Source: Selenomonadaceae bacterium (GTDB lineage: Bacteria > Bacillota > Negativicutes > Selenomonadales > Selenomonadaceae). Taken from it: DNA of 41,640 bases. The notes beneath the pieces were generated by a model, which was given only the letters and a program-made list of their open reading frames with translations, was not told where the DNA came from and did no database searches. The stretch covers positions 1 through 41,640 of the forward strand of contig JAFQZB010000251.1 in assembly GCA_017406175.1 (NCBI GenBank), given 5' to 3'. Every line of letters begins with the position of its first letter. Positions within the stretch are counted from its first letter, which is position 1. Below, in pieces: positions 1 to 8,061 of this stretch. The translations under genes and the position numbers were made by a program.

Positions 1-120
1 CAGCCTGTTGACACTCAGCAACCTGTCGAACAGCCTGCCGACGCTTCGCAACCGACTGAACAGCCTGTTGACGCTCCGCAACCGACTGAAAAACCTGCCG
101 ACGCTCCGCAACCAGTCGAA
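1..120 (+). repeat. Four 30-bp in-frame tandem repeats in the Omp85 gene
   Basis: Four consecutive 30-bp units (1-30, 31-60, 61-90, 91-120) each encode a ten-residue proline/acid-rich unit of the form QPVDxxQPxE (fourth copy begins KP). The array probably continues to the left of the window. Because the unit is a multiple of three, copy-number change would alter linker length without a frameshift. It lies just before the first POTRA-like segment, so it is probably a flexible periplasmic spacer. Confidence 0.9.
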
Positions 121-1815
121 CCTTATCGTTCAAAAGTCGATACGACGCTCCTTGAGTATATGAAACAATTCGAGGGCAAGACGATTGTCGATATTGTCTT
201 CGAGGGCGCGAGCGATACGACTCTTCCCACGGTCAAAGTTGCAGTCCTTGAACACGTCGGCGACACCTTCAGCGGGGCGGCGGCTCTTCGGGATAGGAAC
301 GCTTTGATTAATACGGGCTACTTCTACGAGGCTTATCAGACGTTCGAGGAGATACCCGAAGGCATCGTTATTACCTTCCACGTGCTGGAGAATCCTATAC
401 TTAAGGACGTTGTCTACACGGGCAACACGCTTTACACCAAAGAAGAGCTTGATAACATCATGACAATCAAGCGGGGCGAGATTCTAAACAGCAACACTCT
501 GCACGATAACATTGCGGCGATTCAAGAGGATTACCGCAACGAAGGTTTTATCCTCATGAAGGTAACCGACATGAACATTGACAACGACGGCATCCTTACC
601 TTGAAGATTAACGAAGGCATTTTGGAAGGCTACGCCGTAAAGGGCAACAAGAAGACCAAAGATAAGGTTATCCTCCGCGAGATGCGTCAAGAGGTCGGCA
701 CGCCTTTTAACGCTAAGCTTGCTAGGCGCAGTATGCAACGCGTCTATAATCTGGGCTTCTTCGAGGACGTTAATATCAAGATGAATCCCGGCGTTGAACC
801 CAATGCGATTATTATGGAAGTCAACGTTAAGGAGAAACGCACGGGCACATTTGGTATCGGCGCGGGCTATTCGACTTCAGATGGTATCATCGGTATGGTT
901 AGCGTGACTGATACGAACTTCCGCGGGCGTGGCGATTTGATTTCCGTTATGTACGAGAAGAGCGGCGACGAGACGGATGCTCACGGCTACAGCTTCACGT
1001 TCCGTCACCCGTGGATGGATCGTCACGAGACCGCCTTTAGGATTCAACTTTACAACCGCACCTACGCTTATAACGATTACGATACCCGCGGACATTTCAA
1101 AGAAGAGTATATGCGCAAATATTCTGGCGGCGAGATCACGTTGAGCCGACCTGTCAGCGAATACTCGACGAACTTTATAACCTTCCGTAGCCGCAAAGAT
1201 CAATACGTTCGTCACGTCTCAAGCGGCAACATGGGCGACCGCTCCACTGAGGAATTTGCTGATTGGCGGCATGATAATTTCGGCTTGACGCGCAGTATCA
1301 TCTTGGAGCACATAACCGACACCCGCGACAACATCTACAATCCGACGACGGGTAGCAAGGTCAATCTCTCCTTGGAGGCAGGCGGTCTTTGGGGCGGCGA
1401 CTTCCATTATCAGAAGGCGTCGATTGATCATCAGCATTTCCGCGTTGCCGGCGACCACGATCAAATTTGGGCGTTCCGTGCCATGGCTGGCTATGGGCGC
1501 GGCGATATGACGGAGTTTAACCAGTTCCGACTCGGCGGGCAAGGCTCCTTGCGTGGCTATCGTGACGACCAATTCCGCGGCAACAGAATGCTTCTCGGCT
1601 CGATAGAATATCGCTTCCCGCTTTACAAGAAAATTCAAGGCGCACTCTTCACGGACTTTGGCGGCGTCTGGGATACGGGCTTCAGACCAAAGAACTTTAA
1701 AGGCAGTGTAGGCATCGGCGTCGCGTTGAATACTCCGTTTGGCCCTATGCGTTTGGATTACGGGCGCGGCTCTCAGGGCGGACGCTTCCATTTCACGGTT
1801 GGCACCTCCTTTTAA
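1..1815 (+). CDS. bamA: BamA/Omp85-family outer-membrane assembly protein (5' end outside window)
   Basis: The frame is open from base 1, so the N-terminus is missing; the ATG at 160 is internal. After a Pro/Glu-rich repeat linker come POTRA-like segments with the typical short motifs (for example 'VYTGNTLYTKEEL' and 'VKGNKKTKDKVI', each followed by an amphipathic helix). A C-terminal 16-strand-type barrel then starts near the 'GIGAGYSTSDG' strand. The loop-6 signature LRGY (consensus VRGF/Y) lies near 1549-1560, and the chain ends in an aromatic residue (GTSF), as expected for an outer-membrane barrel. BamA inserts barrel proteins into the outer membrane, so the host is diderm. TamA or another Omp85 paralogue cannot be excluded without the N-terminus. 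The gene is convergent with the next one across a shared terminator. Confidence 0.88.
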   Translation, partial: QPVDTQQPVEQPADASQPTEQPVDAPQPTEKPADAPQPVEPYRSKVDTTLLEYMKQFEGKTIVDIVFEGASDTTLPTVKVAVLEHVGDTFSGAAALRDRNALINTGYFYEAYQTFEEIPEGIVITFHVLENPILKDVVYTGNTLYTKEELDNIMTIKRGEILNSNTLHDNIAAIQEDYRNEGFILMKVTDMNIDNDGILTLKINEGILEGYAVKGNKKTKDKVILREMRQEVGTPFNAKLARRSMQRVYNLGFFEDVNIKMNPGVEPNAIIMEVNVKEKRTGTFGIGAGYSTSDGIIGMVSVTDTNFRGRGDLISVMYEKSGDETDAHGYSFTFRHPWMDRHETAFRIQLYNRTYAYNDYDTRGHFKEEYMRKYSGGEITLSRPVSEYSTNFITFRSRKDQYVRHVSSGNMGDRSTEEFADWRHDNFGLTRSIILEHITDTRDNIYNPTTGSKVNLSLEAGGLWGGDFHYQKASIDHQHFRVAGDHDQIWAFRAMAGYGRGDMTEFNQFRLGGQGSLRGYRDDQFRGNRMLLGSIEYRFPLYKKIQGALFTDFGGVWDTGFRPKNFKGSVGIGVALNTPFGPMRLDYGRGSQGGRFHFTVGTSF

Positions 1816-1832
1816 CAAACAGCGAACAAAAA

Positions 1833-1861
1833 ATCCCCCACGGGCTTGGGGGATAATTTTT
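1833..1861. terminator. Bidirectional terminator between convergent genes
   Basis: ATCCCCCA (1833-1840) pairs with TGGGGGAT (1847-1854) around a 6-nt loop, with an A-run on the left and a T-run on the right. It can end both the Omp85 transcript and the leftward 993-aa gene's transcript. Confidence 0.85.
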
Positions 1862-1868
1862 TTGCGCC

Positions 1869-4850
1869 TTATTTAAGCGAACCGTCCTGGAATTTTTCGT
1901 TAAGGTATTGATAGTATTCAAAGCTCGTGACGGCGATTTCATTACTAATATTCGCGAAGTCAGGCTGAATATACGCTTCAAAAATTTTCAAGTCGTAAGC
2001 GTCGCCGTTCCTCTGAATGCAAACATCAAGCCCCATTTCAAAGAGCGTACCTTTAAGGAACGATTGATAGGATTCGGGGAAATCTTGTCCTAAATTCATC
2101 AGCTTATCGCGAAGGGTCTTCCAGTCCTTGCCGAACTCCGCCTTGAGAAAGTCTTCAAAGTCCATAGTGTAGCTTACTGCGGGAACGAGGTCTTTTTGTC
2201 TGCCGATTTGCGGATAGGCAAAGACTTTAGCTTGACCCTCTGCGCCGCGCCGCGTGTGCAATCTTATCGTGAATGGGTTGCCTTGCCGAGTCCGCGACAT
2301 GCAATAGGGCTGGACAATGTAATTCTTCTGGCTGGAAATCTCCTCGTAAAACTGCAATAGACTATTGATGCTCTTTAGGGTAATCGTTTCGCCGTTGACA
2401 GTCGCAACATACCTTCCGTTATCGAAGTGTATCCTTACTAAGCTTTTATTTCCTCCGCCGGTTGTCGGCTTCAAAATAACATCGTCTTGATACTTATCGA
2501 GCAACGACAAGAGCTGATTAAAGTCCCGGACTGCTTGCGTATCGATTAGAAGGTCTTTAAAGTGTTCGTCCTTAGAGATCATCGCGGAGAAGGGCTGACT
2601 TTTAATAATGCTTGCGGGGCGAATCAGATAGCTTTGCTTTCCTAGTTGCTCCATGATAGCGGCGGTCTCACCATGGAAATAAGCTATGTCGTTGTCTATG
2701 ATTCGCGGCAACGGGGCGACCTTCTCGACTTTGGAATTGTTTTCTAGCGCAATAGCTTTAACCGTCTTGTCTTTGAAGTCAATGTCCTCCGGCTCAAAAA
2801 GTAGCAGCTCAATGTTGAAATGCTTAGCCATGCAGAACAGCGGATACCGAGGATTGGATAGCTCCCAAAATTTACAGGTGCCCTTCTTCATGATTCCGAC
2901 TTGCAACAGAGGATTTTCTTGCCAAATGGGTTGCGGAAAATTGCTAGCGGGTTGCGGCGGTCGTTCGGGTTGCTCGGATTCGATTGTTATACGCACGGAG
3001 CCGACTTGAATTACCTTGCGTGTCATTTGTCCTAGTTCAATCTCCTCGGCAGGCTGAAGGTCTTCAACGGGCTTAGAAGTTTCTTTGGCGGTCTGAAGGT
3101 CTTCAACGGGTTTAGCAGTTTCTTCGGTGGTCTGAAGGTCTTCAACGGGCTTAGAAGTTTCTTTGGCGGGCTGGAGGTCTTCAACAGGCTTATCGAAGTC
3201 GAATTCGCCTTTAAGATACGCGGCATAAGCAAGGAAACCTGATATGGTGTGCTGCACGTCGTCGATACGGACGCGGAAGGAGTCATCGCGAACGAAGAAG
3301 CTGTTCAAAATGCGTGCGGGGTTTTGGAAGTACATCGCCACTTCCGGAAAGAAATACGCGTTCAAGAGCTGGTCGGCGCGGAACTTCACCGTTGAATAAA
3401 AAGTTTCCTCGTCCACGCGTTCCAAAAGCGGTTTCATTTCGGGCAAGGACTTCATGCGCTCAATCATTTTCGCCGTCGCCATGACTTGTTCAAGTCTTAT
3501 CGGGCTGTTGGCGTGGGCATTGACCAGCTTTGGCAGATAAGGTAGCGTGTTATTAAGTCCTAGCTCGAAATATTTTTCTTCGGGGCGATAAAGCGTGAAC
3601 TCATTGGTAGCATAGGCGAGCCAGTGGTCGTAGTTCTTCCAATACTCCGTCTCGATTAGCCGGTTTAGAATGCGTTCGCAGGATTCGAGGAGTTCAGGGG
3701 CTTTGGTTATGGCGTAAAGGCGCAACATGCCGTAGATAGCCTCGCCGTCGTAATAGGGAACGGCAAAATCTTTCCGAACAGAGAAATCGCTTAGGTTCAA
3801 GGCATGTATGAGCGTGCCGTCCGCCTTCTGCACGGAAAAGATACTGCGGGCAATCGAATTCATCAGCGGGATATATTTCCTCGTGCCGGTCGCAGTCGTC
3901 CACTTAGTCAAAGCCAACAACGCTAGACCACTCATGCCGACAGTCGACCGCTTGCCGTCGTTTAGATAAGCGATGTCCTCGCCGTCGGGAGCCTTGCGAT
4001 AGACGATGTGATTGTTTATCGCATATTCCAAGCCGCGTTCGATTGCCTTGCCGAGTTCCTCCTTGTCGTCGCCAGCGTCACTTATGGAATAGACTTCCGC
4101 CATAGCAAAGAGCGTTCCCAAATGCCGGTGAATGTTGTAGCCGTCAATCACCTCGTCATTGCAGGGATAAAAGCCGTAGACAAAAAGTCCGTCGTCCTGA
4201 CATTGAGCAACCAGATACTTTGCCGCCGCCTTAGCCATGCTGATAAAAAGTTCTGGCTCGTCCTGGTTAAGGGGTCGCCTCTCCGCGAAGTCGCCATTGC
4301 TAATCAGCTTTAACGGCTCGTCCATTCCGTCTTGAATAAAGATTGCCGACGTGTTGAACAGCTCAATCTTATCCTTGCGCTTCATCTTCGGAAAGGCTCG
4401 TTCAAAGCGTTGCCGGCAGTAAATGTCCGCATTTCTCGGTTGGAACTCACATTTAGTCTTCTCCTCTTTGGACGAGTAAATAATTGAGTTAGCGTTAAGC
4501 TCCTGTTCCGTGAAAGCCAGCTTATAATCCTTGTCGATTGCTAATCCGTGCCTGAACCAGCCGCGCTTCCTAGTCTGTATCTTGTCGACGTACTCCGCCC
4601 AACGCATACTCGCCGTAGACGTTACCCAATCCACGCGCAGGACGGTCGGTTGCTCCTTGTCGGCGAAAAATTTTTCCAACGCGGCTATGGCTACTTCCCA
4701 AGCTTGCTCTGGCGTGGTGCGCACGGCATGACGCACGACGGCTCGTTCCTTCATCGTCGAGGCGGAAAGGAACAGGCGACACAGCTTTGACCCTTTGAAC
4801 GATTCTATAAATGCTGGATAAAGTTTCTCAGATAACTCCTTTAAAGCCAA
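1869..4850 (-). CDS. Six-hairpin-like domain fused to a YheC/YheD-type ATP-grasp ligase
   Basis: A 993-aa protein with no signal peptide, starting at TTG (4850-4848) behind GGGAG. Three parts are visible. Residues 1 to about 180 form an unassigned N-domain. Residues of about 200-560 have repeated helical hairpins with aromatic/Gly-rich turns ('DGLFVYGFYP', 'YYDGEAIYGMLRLYA') resembling (alpha/alpha)6 six-hairpin glycosidase-like folds. After four 13-residue KPVEDLQ repeats, the C-terminal 340 residues resemble YheC/YheD ATP-grasp proteins: 'VGIMKKG' start, glycine-rich 'TTGGGNKSLVRI' loop, and acidic metal-binding end 'DLKIFEAYIQPDF'. ATP-grasp enzymes make amide-type bonds; the substrate is unknown. 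It is the last gene of a leftward set, 16 bp after the HAD phosphatase. The ATP-grasp call is fairly secure; the barrel call is tentative. Confidence 0.75.
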   Translation of the reverse strand: MALKELSEKLYPAFIESFKGSKLCRLFLSASTMKERAVVRHAVRTTPEQAWEVAIAALEKFFADKEQPTVLRVDWVTSTASMRWAEYVDKIQTRKRGWFRHGLAIDKDYKLAFTEQELNANSIIYSSKEEKTKCEFQPRNADIYCRQRFERAFPKMKRKDKIELFNTSAIFIQDGMDEPLKLISNGDFAERRPLNQDEPELFISMAKAAAKYLVAQCQDDGLFVYGFYPCNDEVIDGYNIHRHLGTLFAMAEVYSISDAGDDKEELGKAIERGLEYAINNHIVYRKAPDGEDIAYLNDGKRSTVGMSGLALLALTKWTTATGTRKYIPLMNSIARSIFSVQKADGTLIHALNLSDFSVRKDFAVPYYDGEAIYGMLRLYAITKAPELLESCERILNRLIETEYWKNYDHWLAYATNEFTLYRPEEKYFELGLNNTLPYLPKLVNAHANSPIRLEQVMATAKMIERMKSLPEMKPLLERVDEETFYSTVKFRADQLLNAYFFPEVAMYFQNPARILNSFFVRDDSFRVRIDDVQHTISGFLAYAAYLKGEFDFDKPVEDLQPAKETSKPVEDLQTTEETAKPVEDLQTAKETSKPVEDLQPAEEIELGQMTRKVIQVGSVRITIESEQPERPPQPASNFPQPIWQENPLLQVGIMKKGTCKFWELSNPRYPLFCMAKHFNIELLLFEPEDIDFKDKTVKAIALENNSKVEKVAPLPRIIDNDIAYFHGETAAIMEQLGKQSYLIRPASIIKSQPFSAMISKDEHFKDLLIDTQAVRDFNQLLSLLDKYQDDVILKPTTGGGNKSLVRIHFDNGRYVATVNGETITLKSINSLLQFYEEISSQKNYIVQPYCMSRTRQGNPFTIRLHTRRGAEGQAKVFAYPQIGRQKDLVPAVSYTMDFEDFLKAEFGKDWKTLRDKLMNLGQDFPESYQSFLKGTLFEMGLDVCIQRNGDAYDLKIFEAYIQPDFANISNEIAVTSFEYYQYLNEKFQDGSLK
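3054..3192 (-). repeat. 39-bp tandem repeat encoding an interdomain linker
   Basis: The motif CTGAAGGTCTTCAAC recurs at 3054, 3093, 3132 and 3171, a period of 39 bp. On the minus strand each unit encodes KPVEDLQ plus six variable residues (such as TAKETS), giving four linker copies between the helical and ATP-grasp domains. The period keeps frame, so slippage would change only linker length. Confidence 0.92.
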
Positions 4851-4866
4851 TCAAACCAACTCCCTT

Positions 4867-5649
4867 TTAGACAAAATGATTGAGCATGTCGCCGACCGAG
4901 TCAAAGACCTCTGACGCCTCCCGCTTGACGAAATCTTTTGCACTGTAGACCGTGTAGCCTCCGAAATGTTTTATCATAGGCAAATCGTTCGACTCGTCGC
5001 CGATAACAAAAACTCTCGCGCCTTCCCAATTCATGACGCGCAACAGATTTTCCACGCCTTGAGCCTTATTTATGCCCGCCGCCACGATGTCAAGGCTGTG
5101 AGTGTTCTTTTGAGCGTAAATCTCCGTGCCGTACTTCCGATTGATAATCTCCGCCGCCTGCGCGGTGTCTTCGGGCGTCGTGAAGTCCAATGCCAGCTGA
5201 TTTATCTTCTTCGGCAGCGTGGCGACCTGTTCATCATTAATTTTCGTCAAAGCGAACGACCATTTATCATATTCGCGGAACATCCAGGATTGCTCGTTCG
5301 TTCGGCAATAAAAGACCTCGTCCGCCGCCTCAAACGCAAAATGCAAGCTTTTATTCGCGCACGGCTCGTTCATCAGCTCCAATAAAACTTTTCGCGGGAC
5401 TTCCGTCTCAAAAATGACTTTGCCCGCCTTATCGTGAATTATCGCCCCATTACAGCAAATCGCGAAGTCAACTTCCAAATTAAACTCCTCAAGGTGCCTC
5501 TCAAGCATGACAAACGAACGCCCCGTTACTATTCCGAATTTATTGCCCGCCGCCCGCCAATTTTTTATCGCCCAAAGCTCGTCAGCGGGTATTTTTAAAT
5601 TTCTGTACAGCGTGCCGTCAAAATCCGTCGCCGCTACCTTAATTGCCAT
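4867..5649 (-). CDS. Cof-type HAD-superfamily sugar-phosphate phosphatase
   Basis: A 260-aa protein with HAD motif I 'DFDGTLY' at residues 9-15 (nucleophile Asp and acid/base Asp), motif II 'IVTGR', a Lys in the cap-adjacent region, and motif IV 'VIGDESNDLPM' near residue 217. The length and the large C2-type cap between motifs II and III fit the Cof/YidA (type IIB) subfamily, cytoplasmic phosphatases acting on sugar phosphates or flavin-type substrates. Its ATG (5649-5647) overlaps the stop of the GH13 gene by 11 bp, indicating translational coupling. Context suggests a role in sugar metabolism; the exact substrate is unknown. Confidence 0.9.
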   Translation of the reverse strand: MAIKVAATDFDGTLYRNLKIPADELWAIKNWRAAGNKFGIVTGRSFVMLERHLEEFNLEVDFAICCNGAIIHDKAGKVIFETEVPRKVLLELMNEPCANKSLHFAFEAADEVFYCRTNEQSWMFREYDKWSFALTKINDEQVATLPKKINQLALDFTTPEDTAQAAEIINRKYGTEIYAQKNTHSLDIVAAGINKAQGVENLLRVMNWEGARVFVIGDESNDLPMIKHFGGYTVYSAKDFVKREASEVFDSVGDMLNHFV

Positions 5650-7345
5650 AAATTACTGCCTCCGTCGCCCGTAAATAATTTTTCTCGTCGGGATAGTTGC
5701 CTAAAATCTTTTTCCCTCCTGAAATCGGCATTTTAACTTCGTGCGTCGTGAAATTTACCGCAACTGTTATCTTTTTGCCGCCGAACGTCCGCTTGAAGAT
5801 ATAAAGCTCCTCATTCTCCGGATAAAGTTCCTCGTACTCGCCGCGAAGTAAAATTTCACTCGAATTACGCAACTTGCTGAGCTTGCGATAGTAATTCAAC
5901 ACCGAATCGGCTTCCCGCTCCTCAATCTCGACATTGCAACGCTTAAAATCCTCATGCACAGGCAACCACGGCTTGCCACTCGTGAATCCCGCGTTTTTTG
6001 TCGAATTCCACTGCATTGGCGTCCGCGCATTGTCCCGACTGAACTTTTGCGCAAATCTTAACGCCTCTTTATCGCTTAATCCGTCCGCTCGCGCCAAATT
6101 ATAATTTCCCCGCGTCGATATGTCATCAAAATCATCAATCGAATCAAATTTCGCGTTCCCGAAGCCTAATTCCTCGCCTTGATAGATAAACGGCGTCCCG
6201 CGCAAGGTAAAAAGTATCGTCGCTAACGCCTTCGCAGCCAAAATTTTATCACTGCCACTCGGAAAAAACGTATCTATCGAACGCGGGCGGTCGTGATTCT
6301 CAAAATATATCGGATACCAACTATCAAGCGTCGCAATCTGGCTTTCCGTCAAAGTTTTTTTCCATTCGCTCAATTTATACAGCCGCGCACGGTGCCAAAT
6401 CTCAATCCCATTACTAAACATAATATTCACGTGGCTAAACTCAAAAAGCGTATTAAAAACGCCATTGTCGCCGACCCACGCGCTTAAATCGTCCGGTTTT
6501 ACCCCATTTGCCTCCGCTACCGTGAATATATCCTTTCCTGCGAAGACTTTTTCCTTAAATTCGCGCAGATAATCTAAAATGCCAGGAGTCGCCGCCGTCA
6601 TGTTGTGAATCGAACTCAAGCCGTCCTCCGAATCAACTTTCCCGTCCAAAAACTCGCTCGGTTTCTTGATATAAACAATCGCGTCGATACGAAAGCCGCT
6701 TGCCCCCTTTTTTAACCAAAAATTCGCCGCGTCATACAATGCTTGCCGAACTTCGGGATTTTCCCAATTTAAATCCGGCTGAGCCTTCGCGAACGTGTGC
6801 AAATAATATTGTTGCCGCTCATCGCACCATTCCCAAGCACTTCCGCCAAAAATCGAACGCCAATTATTTTTTTCGTCCCGCCAAATATACCAATCGGATT
6901 TCGGATTATTTCTACTTGATTTCGACTCCAAAAACCATTTATGTTGGTCAGACGTGTGATTAAATACCAAATCAACGATAATTTTAATGTCGCGGGCGCG
7001 TGATTCGGCAATTAATTCGTCAAAATCAGCCATATTTCCGAATTTCGGGTCAATGTCAGTGTAATTAGCAATGTCATAGCCATTATCGACCATTGGCGAG
7101 ACATAAAACGGCGTCAACCAGATTGCCCCAACGCCTAAACTCTTAATATAGTCCAATTTTTGAGTAACGCCGCGCAAATCGCCAGTGCCGGTGCCGTTTG
7201 TGTCCAAAAAACTTTTCGGATAGATTTGATAGATAGATTTTTTCTGCCACCAACGCAAATTTTCGGCTCCAAACGCGATAACCGGTGAAAAATAAGTTGC
7301 CGCCGCCATTGCAATCGCTCCTTTGATAAAAGTCCTCCTGTTCAT
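5639..7345 (-). CDS. GH13 alpha-glucosidase with Tat signal peptide
   Basis: A 568-aa protein. Residues 1-26 look like a twin-arginine signal (N-RR-TFIKG, then an Ala-rich hydrophobic stretch), so the enzyme is probably exported folded to the periplasm. The mature part is a complete GH13 (beta/alpha)8 alpha-glucosidase of the oligo-1,6-glucosidase/trehalose-6-phosphate-hydrolase type: 'YQIYPKSF' start, region I 'DLVFNHTS', nucleophile Asp221 in 'GFRIDAI', acid/base Glu278 in 'FTVAEAN', and Asp352 in 'FENHDRPRS'. Relatives are normally cytoplasmic, so the export signal is notable. The SD lies in a hairpin just upstream (7351-7369). The gene ends overlapping the HAD phosphatase. Substrate is probably an alpha-1,6- or alpha-1,4-glucoside; phosphorylated substrates seem unlikely if it is periplasmic (inference). 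Confidence 0.9.
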   Translation of the reverse strand: MNRRTFIKGAIAMAAATYFSPVIAFGAENLRWWQKKSIYQIYPKSFLDTNGTGTGDLRGVTQKLDYIKSLGVGAIWLTPFYVSPMVDNGYDIANYTDIDPKFGNMADFDELIAESRARDIKIIVDLVFNHTSDQHKWFLESKSSRNNPKSDWYIWRDEKNNWRSIFGGSAWEWCDERQQYYLHTFAKAQPDLNWENPEVRQALYDAANFWLKKGASGFRIDAIVYIKKPSEFLDGKVDSEDGLSSIHNMTAATPGILDYLREFKEKVFAGKDIFTVAEANGVKPDDLSAWVGDNGVFNTLFEFSHVNIMFSNGIEIWHRARLYKLSEWKKTLTESQIATLDSWYPIYFENHDRPRSIDTFFPSGSDKILAAKALATILFTLRGTPFIYQGEELGFGNAKFDSIDDFDDISTRGNYNLARADGLSDKEALRFAQKFSRDNARTPMQWNSTKNAGFTSGKPWLPVHEDFKRCNVEIEEREADSVLNYYRKLSKLRNSSEILLRGEYEELYPENEELYIFKRTFGGKKITVAVNFTTHEVKMPISGGKKILGNYPDEKNYLRATEAVIYGN

Positions 7346-7350
7346 AAAAA

Positions 7351-7369
7351 AACCTCCTTGCGGAGGATT
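7351..7369 (-). terminator. Hairpin that combines a terminator shape with the SD of the GH13 gene
   Basis: On the minus strand CCTCC, a GCAA (GNRA-type) tetraloop and GGAGG are followed by seven T and then the ATG at 7345. The 3' arm GGAGG is the SD of the GH13 gene and the T-run forms its spacer. The element follows the DUF1850 stop by only about 10 bp, so it can act as a weak intrinsic terminator and as SD occlusion. Confidence 0.7.
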
Positions 7370-7378
7370 TTAACTTAT

Positions 7379-7813
7379 TCAAAAGGTCTTGACAATGATT
7401 TTAGTGCCGATAGGGAAAATTTTATAAAGCTCGTAGGTTTTGCCGTCCAAAATGATAGTAAGTTGGGTACCTTTTCCGGTTCGCAATTCCAAATCGTGAA
7501 ATTTGCGATTCATATCGAAGATAAACCAATTTCCGTCTCGATGAAAGGTTCCGTCAGCCGCGTCGAAGGGCAAACCGACGCCTTGAGACTGATATTTTGT
7601 TCTGACTAGGACGAATTCGCCTTTTTTAAGTTCCAACTCTTCTATGACTGGCGTTTTTTGCACTGAGTGGATAAATTTAATGGTGACAGGAAGATTTTCT
7701 CTGGAATTTATGACTGCGACGGCTTGATTATCAGTTCCGACGAAGATTTTAGGCTGATGAGTTAATGTAAGCAAACAAATCGACGCGAGAACGGCTAAAA
7801 GGATATTTTTCAT
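7379..7813 (-). CDS. DUF1850-family exported protein
   Basis: A 144-aa protein with an N-terminal signal sequence (residues 1-18, 'MKNILLAVLASICLLTLT'). The body matches the DUF1850 pattern: 'KFIHSVQKTPVIEEL' (HSV-x-tPv-E), then 'QSQGVGLPFDA'. DUF1850 genes are often next to TRAP/TAXI-type transporters for small acids, but none is seen here; function is unknown. It has a good SD (GGAGG, 9 nt from ATG) and an extended -10 promoter, and is the first gene of the leftward set with the GH13 glucosidase, from which it is separated by 33 bp containing a hairpin. Confidence 0.75.
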   Translation of the reverse strand: MKNILLAVLASICLLTLTHQPKIFVGTDNQAVAVINSRENLPVTIKFIHSVQKTPVIEELELKKGEFVLVRTKYQSQGVGLPFDAADGTFHRDGNWFIFDMNRKFHDLELRTGKGTQLTIILDGKTYELYKIFPIGTKIIVKTF

Positions 7814-7845
7814 GATTGAGAGCCTCCGAAAAGAAATTTAGGAAG

Positions 7846-7854
7846 ATTATAGCA
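7846..7854 (-). promoter_or_regulatory. Extended -10 promoter for the DUF1850 gene
   Basis: The minus strand reads TGcTATAAT, about 33 bp before the ATG at 7813. No good -35 is visible, as is common for extended -10 promoters. Confidence 0.6.
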
Positions 7855-7895
7855 CGAAAACTGATTTGAGAGGCGTTTTGAGCGTGTAAATTACG

Positions 7896-8002
7896 AAATC
7901 CACCCACATGGATTTTGTATCGCGCCATAATGCGGTTTTTTCAGCATGTACAAAAATCAGGGGTGATTTGGAGGTGTGATTTACATTTTCCAATATATTG
8001 GA
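7896..8002. promoter_or_regulatory. Cluster of three inverted repeats in a divergent intergenic region
   Basis: Three dyads lie between the divergent promoters: AAATCCA/TGGATTT (7896-7902 with 7909-7915), AAATCA/TGATTT (7954-7959 with 7964-7969) and the perfect 14-bp palindrome TCCAATATATTGGA (7989-8002). Their shared AATCCA/TGGATT core suggests binding sites for a dimeric regulator. Because the rightward gene is a metal-type ABC permease, a metal-sensing repressor is conceivable, but no canonical Fur/Zur box is present. Confidence 0.45.
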
Positions 8003-8044
8003 TTTTGTCATTTGAGCCGTTGAGCTTTATTTTTGGGCGTTGTG

Positions 8045-8053
8045 TGCTATAAT
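8045..8053 (+). promoter_or_regulatory. Extended -10 promoter for the ABC permease gene
   Basis: TGcTATAAT ends only 8 bp before the GTG codon at 8062. A transcript starting at the usual distance would be leaderless or nearly so. No SD is present before the GTG. Confidence 0.6.
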
Positions 8054-8061
8054 CTGGCGCG

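Noticed and set aside
877-1818. Long open frames on the minus strand across the Omp85 gene
   Set aside because: They have no recognisable motifs or SDs and lie opposite a well-supported coding frame; they are codon-bias shadows.
3042-3192. Evenly spaced repeats that might suggest a CRISPR array
   Set aside because: The 39-bp units are contiguous and in frame, without unique spacers; they encode a protein linker.
8010-8022. TTTGAGCCGTTGA match to the 37428 promoter repeat
   Set aside because: A 13-base match is expected by chance in a window this long, and it lacks the TTGACA element.
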